Assembly: GCA_963740555.1 (NCBI GenBank)
Contig: CAVUES010000004.1
Span: 1 to 25,161, forward strand
Direction of reading: 5' to 3'
DNA: 25,161 nt
Source of the DNA: Mayfieldus sp963740555
GTDB lineage: Bacteria > Actinomycetota > Thermoleophilia > Solirubrobacterales > 70-9
Below are positions 7,083-15,289 of the stretch, in pieces (the first letter of the stretch is position 1; each line of letters starts with the position of its first letter). Under the pieces are notes generated by a model. It saw only the letters and a list, made by a program, of their open reading frames with translations. It made no database searches and was not told where the DNA came from. The translations under genes and the position numbers were made by a program.

Positions 7083-9800
7083 CTAGGTGCGCCGGTCGTG
7101 AGCGATGGCGAGCGGGGTAAGCGGGATCTCGGCCACCAGGCTCGTGCCCCGCGCCGGCGGGCTGACGATCTGGAGCCGCCCCCCAAGCGCTTCGACGCGG
7201 TCGGCGAGGCCGCTGAGCCCACCGCCCGAAGGCGTACCGGCGCCGCCGACCCCGTCGTCGCGGATTTCGATCCGCACCCGCCTCTCATCGCGCCTGACGC
7301 AGACGGTGACGGCGGACGCTCGCGCGTGCTTGGCCGCGTTGGCGACTCCTTCGGCGACGAGGTAATAGGCCGCCGCCTCGATCGCCGGCGGCAGGGGCGG
7401 AGCCGGCACGTCGTCGAGCTCGACCGGCAGCGGGGCGGTTGTCGCCAACGACTCGAGCGCCGCCGCCAACCCGCGGTCTGTGAGGACCGCCGGGTGGATT
7501 CCGCGCGCGAGCTCGCGCAGTTCCTCGAGCGCCTGTCCGAGCTGGGCCTCGGCGGCCTCAAGCCGCCGCCGCGCGGCCTCGGGGTCACGACCGACGTCCG
7601 CACTCGCCAGCCGGAGAGGGAGCGCGAGTGAGACGAGGCGCTGTTGGGCGCCGTCGTGAAGGTTTCGCTCGAGCCGCCGGCGCTCGGAGTCGGCGGCCTC
7701 GACGATTCGGGCCCGGGAGGCAGCGAGCTCCTGGCGAGCGTCGACGTTGGCGAGCGCATGCGCGACCAGCTCAGCGAAGCTCGCGATCCTCTGTTCGGTG
7801 TACGCCGGGAATGTGCGCGGCCGACCGGTGGTCGCGACGATCGCCCCCCAGAGCTTGCCGGCGACGGTGATGGGAGCGGCCACCGAGGACGCGATGCCGA
7901 TCTCCCGCAGCCTCTCGGCGAGCTCGCCCTCGACATCTGTGTAGTCGTCGACTCGCTCCGGTCGACCGCTGCGGCTCACCTTGGGGACCGCTGCGTCCCC
8001 GGTCAGCGGGACCCCGCCACCGACCGGAAAGACGGGGACCCCGGGCGCATTCCAGCCGGCAAGGACGGTCTGTGTCCCGTCGTTCTCGAACCGCGTCAGG
8101 TTCGTGCTGTCGATGCCGAGCACGGTTCCGACCTCCTCGCAAACCCGCTCGAAGACCTCCGACGGCTCAGGCTCGCGGGCGACGAGCGTGGCGACGCGCC
8201 GCAGCGCCGCCTGCTCGTCGTGAAGCTTGCGCAACCGCTCGCGGGCGTCGGCACTCGCCACCGCGTCGGCGACGAGCTCCGCGAATCCGGCGAGCCGATG
8301 CTCCTCGCGGGGCGGGAACGCCTCCGGTCGTTCGCTGGCGGCGACCAGCGCCCCCCAGAGCTCGCCGCCGACAGTCACGGGTGCGGCGACGGCCGACGCG
8401 ATCCCCGCCTCGCGGAGCAGGTCCGCGAGGTCGCCGCGAAGCTGGGTGTAGTCGTCGCCGCGCTCGGGGCGGCCGCTGCGGCTCACCTTGCCGGCCGCGG
8501 TGTCGGCGTCGAGCGGGAATTCTGTGGGCGGCTCGGGGCCGCCGGGAACCGCGGGCGCGCCCAACGGCACAGTCAGCCTCGCCCTGCCCGCGCCCTCGAA
8601 GCGGACCAGGTTCGCGGTCCGAGCCCCGAGCAGTCCCGCGACCTCCTCGGAGACCCGCTGGAAGACCGCCGTGGGGTCGGGGCCGCGGGCAACGAGCACG
8701 GCAACCCGCCGCAGCGCCGCCTGCTCGTCGAGGAGGCGTTGGAGCTGCTCGCGGGCGTCGGTGTTGGCGAGCGCGAGAGCGACGAGCTCGGCGAAGCTCG
8801 CCAGCCGCTCCTCGGTGCGGGGGGGAAATCCGTAGGGTGAGTCGCTGACGGCCCCGAGCGCTCCCCAAAGCCGGCCGGCGACGGTGACCGGCGCCGTCAC
8901 CGCCGAGCCGATCCCGGCCGCCCGGATCATCTCGGCACGGATGCCGCTGAAGTCGGCGTAGTCGTCTATCCGCTGGGCTTCACCGCTCCGCATCATCCGC
9001 GGCAGAGCGGTGTCGCCTTCCAGCGGGAGCTCCATGCCGACCGGGAGGGCGATGGCCACGCCGGGAGGGTTCCATCCGGCCACAAACGCCTGCGTACCGT
9101 GGGGCTCGAAGCGCATCAGGTTCGTGGCCTCGCCCCCGAGCACCATCCCCAACTCCTCGCAAACGCAGTCGAACACCTCGGTCGGCTCCGGATCACGCGC
9201 GACCAGGGTCGCGACGCGCCGCAGCGCCGCCTGCTCGTCGAGGAGCCGCTGCAGCTGCTCGCGGGCATCGGCGTTGGCGAGCGCGTCGGCGACGAGCTCG
9301 GCGAAGCTCGCCAGCCGGTTCTCGGCGCCCGGCGCGAACCCGTTCGGGCGGCCGCTGGAGGCGACGAGCGCGCCCCAGAGCTCGCCCGCGACGGTGATCG
9401 GCGCCGCGACCGACGACGCGATCCCGGCCGCGCGAATCCGTTCGACAAACGCGCCGGAGGCGGTGGCGTACTCGTCGACGCGCTCCGGTCGCCCGCTGCG
9501 GCTGACCTTGACCGTCGAGGTCTCGCCCTCGAGCGTGACGTTTTCGCCCGTGCTCAGGACGGGGGCGGCCCCGAGCGGCCAGTGGCCGGTGACGGTGGCC
9601 GTGCCGTCACCCTCGAAGCGGCACAGGTTCGTGCTCTCGACCTCGAACAGCGAGCCGACCTCAGCGCACACGCGCTCGAACACGGTCGCCGGCTCGGACG
9701 CGGCGGCGACGAACGTGGCGACGCGGCGCAGCGCCGCCTGCTCGTCGAGCAGCTTCTGAAGCTGTGCCTCGGTCGTATCGGGCCCTGCGGTCAAGCCCAC
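7083..9800 (-). CDS. Sensor histidine kinase with four tandem GAF domains (NarL/DesK type)
   Basis: A 905-residue soluble kinase. Four GAF units of about 169 residues start near residues 17, 186, 357 and 526, each opening with LLDEQAALRRVA (LHDEQAALRRVA in the fourth) and containing a VSRSGRPERVDDY-like loop and an APITVAGELWGALVA-like strand. Then comes a HisKA_3 dimerisation domain with ERNLHDGAQQRLVSL (phosphoacceptor His about 715), LARGIHPAVLTDRG, and a HATPase_c domain with EGVANAAKHA (N box, about 817-826) and DDGVGGAG (G1 box). No membrane segment, so it is a cytoplasmic sensor; the GAF ligands are unknown. It probably signals to the NarL-type regulator encoded just upstream. GTG at 9800 has AAAGGG directly against it; TTG at 9794 has better spacing (7 bases) and may be the true start. 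Confidence 0.93.
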   Translation of the reverse strand: MGLTAGPDTTEAQLQKLLDEQAALRRVATFVAAASEPATVFERVCAEVGSLFEVESTNLCRFEGDGTATVTGHWPLGAAPVLSTGENVTLEGETSTVKVSRSGRPERVDEYATASGAFVERIRAAGIASSVAAPITVAGELWGALVASSGRPNGFAPGAENRLASFAELVADALANADAREQLQRLLDEQAALRRVATLVARDPEPTEVFDCVCEELGMVLGGEATNLMRFEPHGTQAFVAGWNPPGVAIALPVGMELPLEGDTALPRMMRSGEAQRIDDYADFSGIRAEMIRAAGIGSAVTAPVTVAGRLWGALGAVSDSPYGFPPRTEERLASFAELVALALANTDAREQLQRLLDEQAALRRVAVLVARGPDPTAVFQRVSEEVAGLLGARTANLVRFEGAGRARLTVPLGAPAVPGGPEPPTEFPLDADTAAGKVSRSGRPERGDDYTQLRGDLADLLREAGIASAVAAPVTVGGELWGALVAASERPEAFPPREEHRLAGFAELVADAVASADARERLRKLHDEQAALRRVATLVAREPEPSEVFERVCEEVGTVLGIDSTNLTRFENDGTQTVLAGWNAPGVPVFPVGGGVPLTGDAAVPKVSRSGRPERVDDYTDVEGELAERLREIGIASSVAAPITVAGKLWGAIVATTGRPRTFPAYTEQRIASFAELVAHALANVDARQELAASRARIVEAADSERRRLERNLHDGAQQRLVSLALPLRLASADVGRDPEAARRRLEAAEAQLGQALEELRELARGIHPAVLTDRGLAAALESLATTAPLPVELDDVPAPPLPPAIEAAAYYLVAEGVANAAKHARASAVTVCVRRDERRVRIEIRDDGVGGAGTPSGGGLSGLADRVEALGGRLQIVSPPARGTSLVAEIPLTPLAIAHDRRT

Positions 9801-9961
9801 CCCTTTGCTCGGGCCGAATTATTGCGCCACCGCCGCGATGAGGTGGGTTAGCCGCACCCGGCGGCGCCTGCTGGCCGCCTTCACGATGCGGGTCGGCGGC
9901 GGGATCCTCCGCTGGTGGTGACGGAGGCGACACGAGCCCGGGTGCCCCCGCTCGAGCGCGG

Positions 9962-10174
9962 GCACGAGGGCGCCCGAAGGCCCACCTCACGCTGACAAGC
10001 GCGGCGGCGGCAGAGGCGGCGCGCATCCTCGGCGCCCGCCACGTCGTCCCAGCCCGCATCGAAGGCTGGGCGCTCCTGAAGGCTGACGTCGACGACTTGC
10101 GGGCGGCGTTCGCGGCTCGCGGCCTCGCCGACAGGCTCCGGGTCGTCGCCCCGGGCGCGTCGCTCACGCCCTGA
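9962..10174 (+). pseudogene. C-terminal fragment of an MBL-fold metallo-hydrolase
   Basis: Reading from about 9980 to the TGA at 10172-10174 gives HLTLTSAAAAEAARILGARH followed by VVPARIEGWALL, then DDLRAAFAARGLADRLRVV and PGASL. This is the C-terminal end of the UlaG-like/MBL-fold hydrolases as I know them (LTLT-AEAA-LGA, VVPxHxEGWAHF, then the AF-GL-DRL and PG blocks). The metal-side His of the VPxHxxGW motif is Arg here. Upstream, the frame is open but unlike the family, and the HxHxDH part is missing from the window. No start codon with a ribosome site is seen. I call it a gene remnant on the plus strand between two minus-strand signalling genes. Confidence 0.65.
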
Positions 10175-10221
10175 ATACGAGGCACAAGAAAAGAGCCATA
10201 GGCTGGCGCCCCGGGGTTCGG

Positions 10222-10869
10222 CTAACTCGACCGCAGGTAGGTGAGGACGGCGAGCACGCGCCTGTGATCCGAGGCGGCCGGAAGGAGGTCGAGCTTCGAG
10301 AAGATGCTGGTGACGTGCTTCTCGACAGCGCGCTCGGTGATCACGAGCTCGTTTGCGATCGCCCGGTTGGAGCGACCCTCCGCCATCAGCGCCAGCACCT
10401 CGCGCTCGCGCGGGGTGATTTCGGCGAGGGGGTCATCGCGGCGCTGGCGGCCGAGGAGCAGCGAGACGACCTCGGGGTCTAGGGCCGACCCGCCGTCGGC
10501 AACCCGGCGAACCGAGTCCGTGAAGCGCTCGACGTCGGCCACACGGTCCTTCAGGAGGTAGCCGACCCCCTCGGCCGTCGAGGCGACGAGTTCGAGCGCG
10601 TAGCCCTCCTCGACGTACTGGCTCAACACCAAGACGCCGGTCCCCGGCAGCTCCTGACGGATCTCAAGGGCCGCGCGAATGCCGTCGTCGGCGTTGCCGG
10701 GCGGCATGCGGATGTCGACCACCGCGGCATCGGGGTTGTGCGCGCGGACCTTTCGCAGGAGGTCGTCGGCGTCCGCGGCGTGGCCGACGACCTCCCAGCC
10801 GGCGTCCTCGAGCAGGCGGGCGATCCCCTCCCTGAAGAGCACCGAGTCGTCTGCGACGACTACCCGCAC
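10222..10869 (-). CDS. NarL/FixJ-type response regulator (LuxR HTH)
   Basis: A 215-residue two-domain regulator. The receiver domain (1-118) has the acidic pair D7/D8, phosphoacceptor D52 in AVVDIRMPPG, S83 in VLSQY and K107 in YLLKD. The LuxR/GerE HTH (about 150-195) shows ITPREREVLALMAEGRSNRA and the VEKHVTSIFSKL recognition region. Such proteins bind DNA after phosphorylation by HisKA_3-type kinases, and two kinases of that type are in this window. It follows the stand-alone receiver gene by 31 bases on the same strand and is likely in one transcript with it. Its 3' end is partly duplicated at 6973-7080. Which of the two kinases is the partner is not decidable from sequence; the GAF kinase, next downstream on the strand, is my first choice. 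Confidence 0.95.
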   Translation of the reverse strand: MRVVVADDSVLFREGIARLLEDAGWEVVGHAADADDLLRKVRAHNPDAAVVDIRMPPGNADDGIRAALEIRQELPGTGVLVLSQYVEEGYALELVASTAEGVGYLLKDRVADVERFTDSVRRVADGGSALDPEVVSLLLGRQRRDDPLAEITPREREVLALMAEGRSNRAIANELVITERAVEKHVTSIFSKLDLLPAASDHRRVLAVLTYLRSS

Positions 10870-10900
10870 GGAACCTCGGCTCGCGCTGCGCGGGCGGAGC

Positions 10901-11287
10901 TCATGAGACGAGCGCCCGGACGGCGGCGCCGCTCAGCTCCGACTTCGGGATGAAGCCGCAGGCTGGCGATTCGCTCAGGACCCCCGCCAGGTAGGAGATG
11001 TCGCGGCTCGAGGTGAGAACGATCGCTGGCCTGCCGGCCCGGCGGTCGATCTGCTTCGCCGCCTCGACGCCGTTGGTGTCCGGAAGCTGGATGTCGAGGA
11101 GAATGACGTCCGGGGCGAGCTCGCGCGCGGCCGCGATCGCCGAGGCGGCGTCGCCGGCCTCGCCGACCACCTCGAAGCCCTCGGCCTCGAGGAACTCGCG
11201 TGCGCATGCGCGAAAGCCCGAATGGTCGTCGACGATCAGGATTGTCTCTCCCACGGCGCAGACGATTGTGGCGTTCACCGATGCCAT
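10901..11287 (-). CDS. Stand-alone receiver domain protein
   Basis: A 128-residue single-domain response regulator from ATG at 11287. The frame extends to a TTG at 11335, and a GTG at 11254 directly before ETILIVDDH is a third option; none has a strong ribosome site. All receiver residues are present: D20/D21 (IVDDH), D65 (VILLDIQLPD), T92 (VLTSS) and K115 (FIPKSELSG). No output domain follows; the protein ends soon after helix 5. Single-domain receivers act as phosphate shuttles or sinks, or by protein contact. The gene is 31 bases before the NarL-type regulator, so both are probably phosphorylated by the same local kinases. Confidence 0.9.
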   Translation of the reverse strand: MASVNATIVCAVGETILIVDDHSGFRACAREFLEAEGFEVVGEAGDAASAIAAARELAPDVILLDIQLPDTNGVEAAKQIDRRAGRPAIVLTSSRDISYLAGVLSESPACGFIPKSELSGAAVRALVS

Positions 11288-11474
11288 TTGCAATACGGCT
11301 ACCCGCACCGCGGCGTCGTAAGCGGCACTCGTCAAACCGGGCGCCGGTGCGGCTGGCCGAACGCTGGCCGGCGCCGAACCGAACGGCAGGACACCTGGTG
11401 GCCGGCTGGTCCCGGGTGTCCAGCGCGGGCACTCTTCGGACCGTCAGGCATCTCCGAACACGCGAGGACGAGCC

Positions 11475-11720
11475 ATGAACTCCCATATCAACTACATCCT
11501 GGCCAGGCAACGGATCGCCGACCTTGAGCGCGCCGCCGCACGAGGGCGACTCGCCGGTCAAGGCCGGGCGGCGCGACGCAACTGGCGCACGTCCGCAGCC
11601 ACACGTCGCCGGCAGGGCCGGCGAGCCGTATCGCCGGTGCGGGGGCTCGCGGCGACCACCTCGCCCTGTAAGCCGACGAAGAGGGCGCAGTCCGCTCCCC
11701 GAGCAAAGGAGTCCACGTGA
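11475..11720 (+). CDS. Small basic protein upstream of FAD oxidoreductase
   Basis: An 81-residue frame starting MNSHINYILARQRIADLERA, with GAGGACG before the ATG. The first 36 residues form an amphipathic Arg/Ala helix (ARQRIADLERAAARGRLAGQ) of a kind often seen in small actinobacterial proteins; the rest is Arg/Ser-rich and shows little constraint. Its TGA overlaps the GTG start of the oxidoreductase (GTGA at 11717-11720), which suggests coupled translation or a leader-peptide role. No function recognised. It may be a real small gene or only a chance frame in the leader; the N-terminal pattern and the overlap favour a gene. Confidence 0.5.
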   Translation: MNSHINYILARQRIADLERAAARGRLAGQGRAARRNWRTSAATRRRQGRRAVSPVRGLAATTSPCKPTKRAQSAPRAKEST

Positions 11721-13093
11721 AGACCACACCCGATATCTCGATAGCCGACCTCCGCGCCGAGCTGAACGGCAAGGTGATCACCCCTTATCACCGCGGATAC
11801 GACGACGCGCGCCGTGTCTTCTTCACCGGGTTCGACCGCCGGCCCGCGGCGATCGTCCGCGTCGCCGACGCATCCGACATCTCGCGCGTGGTCAACCTGG
11901 CGCGGGAGACAGGCGCCGAGCTCGCGGTGCGCAGCGGTGGTCACAGTCGCGCCGGGCACGGGACCTCCGAGGGCGGCATCGTCCTCGACCTCTCCGGGAT
12001 GAACTCCGTCGAGACCGACCCCGAGCGCCGCACGGCCTGGGCACAGACCGGCGTCAAGGCCGGCGACTACACCAAGGCGACCGGCAAGTACGGCCTCGCC
12101 ACCGGGCTCGGCGACGCGGCCACGGTGGGGGTCGGCGGGATCACCCTGGGCGGCGGAATCGGCTTCCTGGTCCGGAAGAACGGCCTCACGATCGACGACG
12201 TGCTCGGCGCCGAGGTCGTCACTGCCGACGGCGAGCTCCTCAAGGTGGACAAGGAGAGCCATCCGGATCTCTTCTGGGCGCTCCGCGGCGGTGGCGGGAA
12301 CTTCGGGGTCGCGACCCGGCTGCGGTTCCGGCTCCACGAGATCGACGCGGTGGTTGGCGGAATGCTGATGCTCCCAGCGAGCACCGAGGTGATCACCGGT
12401 TTGGTCGCAGCTGCGGAGGCGGCACCCGAGGAGCTGTCGATCATCGCGAACATCGCGAAGGCTCCACCGCTGCCGTTCGTCCCCGCCGAGCAGCATGGCA
12501 AGCCCATCGTAATGGCGCTCATGGTCTACGCCGGCGACGCCGAGGCCGGGGAACGGGCGCTCGCGCCGATTCGCGCGCTTGCGACGCCGCTCGCCGACAT
12601 GGTCCGCCCGATGCGCTATCCGGAGATCTACGACGGGCCGGAGGGGGCGCGTCCGGCGGCCGCCGCCGGAACGAACGTGTTCGTCGATGGCTTGGCTGCC
12701 GCGGGGGCGGAGGCGATCCTCGAGCACCTCGAGACCTCGACCGCCCCGATGCCCGCCGCCCAGCTCCGTGTGCTCGGCGGTGCGATGGCGCGCGTCCCCG
12801 ACGACGCGAGCGCTTTCGGGCATCGCGGGGCGAAGATGATGGTGAACATCGCCGCGATGTACGCGAACCCGGAGGACGGCCCTGAGCACGAAGCGTGGGC
12901 TCGTAGCTTGGCGACGGCGCTAGCCGATGAAACCGCCGGCGCCTACGTCGGCTTCCTCGGCGACGATGGGGACCAGGGCGTCCGACGCGCTTACCCACCC
13001 GCGACCCTCGAGCGGCTCGTCGAGGTGAAGCGTCGGTACGACCCAGACAACCTCTTCCGCCTGAACCTGAACGTGCCGCCGGTCGGGCAGTGA
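11717..13093 (+). CDS. FAD-binding oxidoreductase, PCMH/BBE type
   Basis: A 458-residue flavoenzyme; GTG start with AAAGGAG five bases upstream. The FAD-binding PCMH domain covers about 40-215: the VRSGGHSRAGHG motif carries His76, the residue that binds the FAD 8-alpha methyl covalently in this family, and VGVGGITLGGGIGF is the second flavin loop. The Cys that gives a bicovalent flavin in berberine-bridge enzymes is not present (GLGDAATVGVGG), so a single His linkage is expected. The C-terminal BBE motif is intact (YDPDNLFRLNLNV). Members oxidise sugars, alkaloids or polyketide-like alcohols using oxygen; substrate unknown. No Tat signal. It stands between signalling genes on the opposite strand and may be their target, which is speculation. 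Confidence 0.93.
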   Translation: MKTTPDISIADLRAELNGKVITPYHRGYDDARRVFFTGFDRRPAAIVRVADASDISRVVNLARETGAELAVRSGGHSRAGHGTSEGGIVLDLSGMNSVETDPERRTAWAQTGVKAGDYTKATGKYGLATGLGDAATVGVGGITLGGGIGFLVRKNGLTIDDVLGAEVVTADGELLKVDKESHPDLFWALRGGGGNFGVATRLRFRLHEIDAVVGGMLMLPASTEVITGLVAAAEAAPEELSIIANIAKAPPLPFVPAEQHGKPIVMALMVYAGDAEAGERALAPIRALATPLADMVRPMRYPEIYDGPEGARPAAAAGTNVFVDGLAAAGAEAILEHLETSTAPMPAAQLRVLGGAMARVPDDASAFGHRGAKMMVNIAAMYANPEDGPEHEAWARSLATALADETAGAYVGFLGDDGDQGVRRAYPPATLERLVEVKRRYDPDNLFRLNLNVPPVGQ

Positions 13094-13118
13094 CCCGGTC
13101 GTGCCGCCGATGTCGCGG

Positions 13119-14600
13119 TCAGGCGATGGGCAACTGGGCCCTCAATACGGTTCCCTCGCCGAGTCGACTGTCGCATTCCAGCGTCCCGTTCAACGCCTCG
13201 ATGCGGTCGCGGACGCCCTCGAGTCCGGAGCCGGGTCTCACGTCCGCGCCACCGGCGCCGTCGTCGCCGATCTCGACGCTCAGATGGCGGTCGCTTTCGT
13301 GGACGTCCACCCATGCATGCGTCGCGCTCGCGTACTTCGCGACGTTGGTCAGCCCTTCGCATACGGTGAAGTAAGCCGCCGCTTGGACTTGGTCGCCGAG
13401 GCGCTCAGCGGGAAGCGCGATGCGGAGGTCGACCGGCACGCTCGCGTAATGCGCCAGCTGGGTCAAGGCGTGCTCGAGTCCACGGTCGGTCAAGACGGCC
13501 GGGTGTAGGCCGTGCGCGAGGTCACGCAGCTCGGCCAAGCCTATTCGCAGCTCCGTCAGCACCTCCTCCAGTTCCGAGCGCGCCTCAGCGGAGAGCTCGG
13601 GATGGGCCGACAGCCAGAGCTGGAGCTGCAGCGTCAGCGAGACAAAGCGCTGCTGCGCGCCGTCGTGCAGGTTGCGCTCGATCTCGCGCCGCCCGCGGTC
13701 TGCCGCTTCCAGGATGCGCGCCCGCGACGCGGCGACCTCGGCGAGCTGGGCGTCGAGGACCTCGCGCTCCCGCAGCGCCTGCTCGGCCGCCTTGCGGACC
13801 GTGATATCGAAGATCGCGCCGTCTAGCCAGCGTCTGCCGTCACCGGCCTCCTGCCCCTGACCGCGCTCGAGCACCCAGCGAACGTCGCCGTCGGCTCGCT
13901 GAATCCGGTACTCCAAAGTGAATGGCCGTCCCGCGTTCACGCCCTGCTGCACCAAGCGCTCGACCTCCTTGCGGTCGTCCGGGTGGATGACGCTCGCGAA
14001 CGTACGGGTCGAGTTGTCTATGAAGTCGCTGGCGGGATAGCCGGAGATGCGCTCGATCTCCGGGCTCAGCCACTCCATGGTCCAGTCAGAGTCACAAGCG
14101 CAGCGATAGAGAGCGCCGGGAATGTTGGTCACAAGGGACTGCAGGAGCGCCTCGTTGGCGCGCAGCCGAGCGGCGCGCAGCCCAGCGCCCACCCGCGCGG
14201 CCAGCACCGCGGGCTCGAACGGCACGCGCATGACGTCGTCCGCTCCGGCGTCGAGTGCTTCGCGCAGCTCGCCCGGAGAGTCCAACGCGGCGCCCACGAG
14301 GATATGAGTCGAGGCCAGGTTGGTGCGACCGCGGATGGCCGCCGTGACCGATCCTGCCCAGCGTAAATCCGTGATCACCACCGGCGCGGCGTGATCGGTC
14401 AACGCCCGCAGCGCGCCGTCCAGGTCCGCGACGCGCTCGAGAGGTACCCCCGCGTCGACGAGCACCGCCCATTGATCGTCGTGCACGTCCTCCAAGCCGA
14501 GCAGCAGGACGGTGGCGCCTTCCGGCGCCAAGCCCTCGAGGGCCCGCGCATGGTGCCGGCCTGCGGCGCGGCTGTCATCGGTCCCGTTCGCGGCGACCAT
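13119..14600 (-). CDS. Sensor histidine kinase with degenerate receiver and PAS domain
   Basis: A 493-residue cytoplasmic kinase, ATG start. Order: receiver-like domain (about 28-145), PAS/PAC domain (about 150-275; WLSPEIERISGYPASDF, HPDDRKEV, then FTLEYRIQRADGDVRWV), a short coiled linker, HisKA_3 (EIERNLHDGAQQRFVSL, His about 312; LAHGLHPAVLTDRG) and HATPase_c (EGLTNVAKYA about 415-424; GDDGAGGAD about 445-453). In the receiver-like part the usual acidic pair is missing, one Asp remains (VVITDLRW), and the conserved Lys is replaced by Arg (MRVPFEP), so it is probably a non-phosphorylated pseudo-receiver. The kinase and the plus-strand oxidoreductase gene are convergent with only 25 bases between stops. 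Likely partners are the two regulators at 10.2-11.3 kb. Confidence 0.93.
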   Translation of the reverse strand: MVAANGTDDSRAAGRHHARALEGLAPEGATVLLLGLEDVHDDQWAVLVDAGVPLERVADLDGALRALTDHAAPVVITDLRWAGSVTAAIRGRTNLASTHILVGAALDSPGELREALDAGADDVMRVPFEPAVLAARVGAGLRAARLRANEALLQSLVTNIPGALYRCACDSDWTMEWLSPEIERISGYPASDFIDNSTRTFASVIHPDDRKEVERLVQQGVNAGRPFTLEYRIQRADGDVRWVLERGQGQEAGDGRRWLDGAIFDITVRKAAEQALREREVLDAQLAEVAASRARILEAADRGRREIERNLHDGAQQRFVSLTLQLQLWLSAHPELSAEARSELEEVLTELRIGLAELRDLAHGLHPAVLTDRGLEHALTQLAHYASVPVDLRIALPAERLGDQVQAAAYFTVCEGLTNVAKYASATHAWVDVHESDRHLSVEIGDDGAGGADVRPGSGLEGVRDRIEALNGTLECDSRLGEGTVLRAQLPIA

Positions 14601-14653
14601 CCCACCAGACTCTGATGGAGTTTCACAGAAACATCGATGCGGCAGGCGCGTGC

Positions 14654-15135
14654 CTACGGGCGCGCGGCGCCCTGATCGGCTCGACGAGCGACCGTCGAGC
14701 TTCGACGGGCCCGGCCACGGCGTAGCGGCGGTGCTGGGCGCGGCCCTGGTCGACGAGCAGCCAGGTTGCCGTCGGGCATGACGACCGGGATTTCGGCCTC
14801 GAGCAGGGTGCCGTGACCGGGTGGGCTCACCAGGTGAAGGCGCCCGCGGAGGGCCTCGACGCGGTCGGCAATCCCGCGAAGGCCCGACCCTCCGTCGGGG
14901 TCCGCGCCACCGACGCCATCGTCTCCGACCTCGACCCGCGCGTGGTCCGATGAGGCCTCAACCCGTACGACGACGCGCGCCGCATCGGCGTATTTCGCGC
15001 AGTTCCTGATCGCCTCGGCGATGACGTGGTACGCCGCGGCTTCGACCGCGGACGGGAGCCGGGCGACGGGCATGGCGTCGATCTCCACCGGAAGCGGCGA
15101 CCGATCCGCCAGAGCCGTGACGGCGACAAACGTCT
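14654..15135 (-). pseudogene. Histidine kinase fragment (HATPase_c domain only)
   Basis: From about 15135 down to the stop at 14654 the minus strand reads TALADRSPLPVEI, then AAAYHVIAEAIRNCAKYADA, VGDDGVGGADPDGG and GLRGIADRVEALRGRLHLV. This matches the second half of the two complete kinases nearby, including the N box (with Ala-Ile-Arg-Asn) and G1 box. The expected preceding part with the phosphoacceptor His and HPAVLTDRG is absent: upstream the frame has a TGA about 25 codons before the GTG at 15088, in non-homologous sequence. The tail after AEIPVVMP is long and Arg/Pro-rich. A free ATPase domain cannot work as a kinase alone, so I read this as a 5'-truncated remnant; a GTG-started 144-residue product is possible. 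Confidence 0.75.
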
Positions 15136-15289
15136 TGCCCTGATTGAGCCGCTGGGGGCCTCACCGCCGCCGATCGCAGCCGTGCCGGAGCCGTCGCTTC
15201 CGGCGGGCCGCCGCCGGCGACAAACCGAACCCTAGGACGCCTGCTAGCGCGCTGGTCGCGGCGCCACGCGGCTGGGATCTTCTTGAGCC

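Noticed and set aside
7644..8840. 398-codon plus-strand frame opposite the GAF kinase
   Set aside because: Repeats every 170 codons only because the GAF units repeat on the other strand; shadow frame.
11558..12889. 443-codon minus-strand frame opposite the FAD oxidoreductase
   Set aside because: Shadow of a gene with intact FAD and BBE motifs; no recognisable family on this strand.
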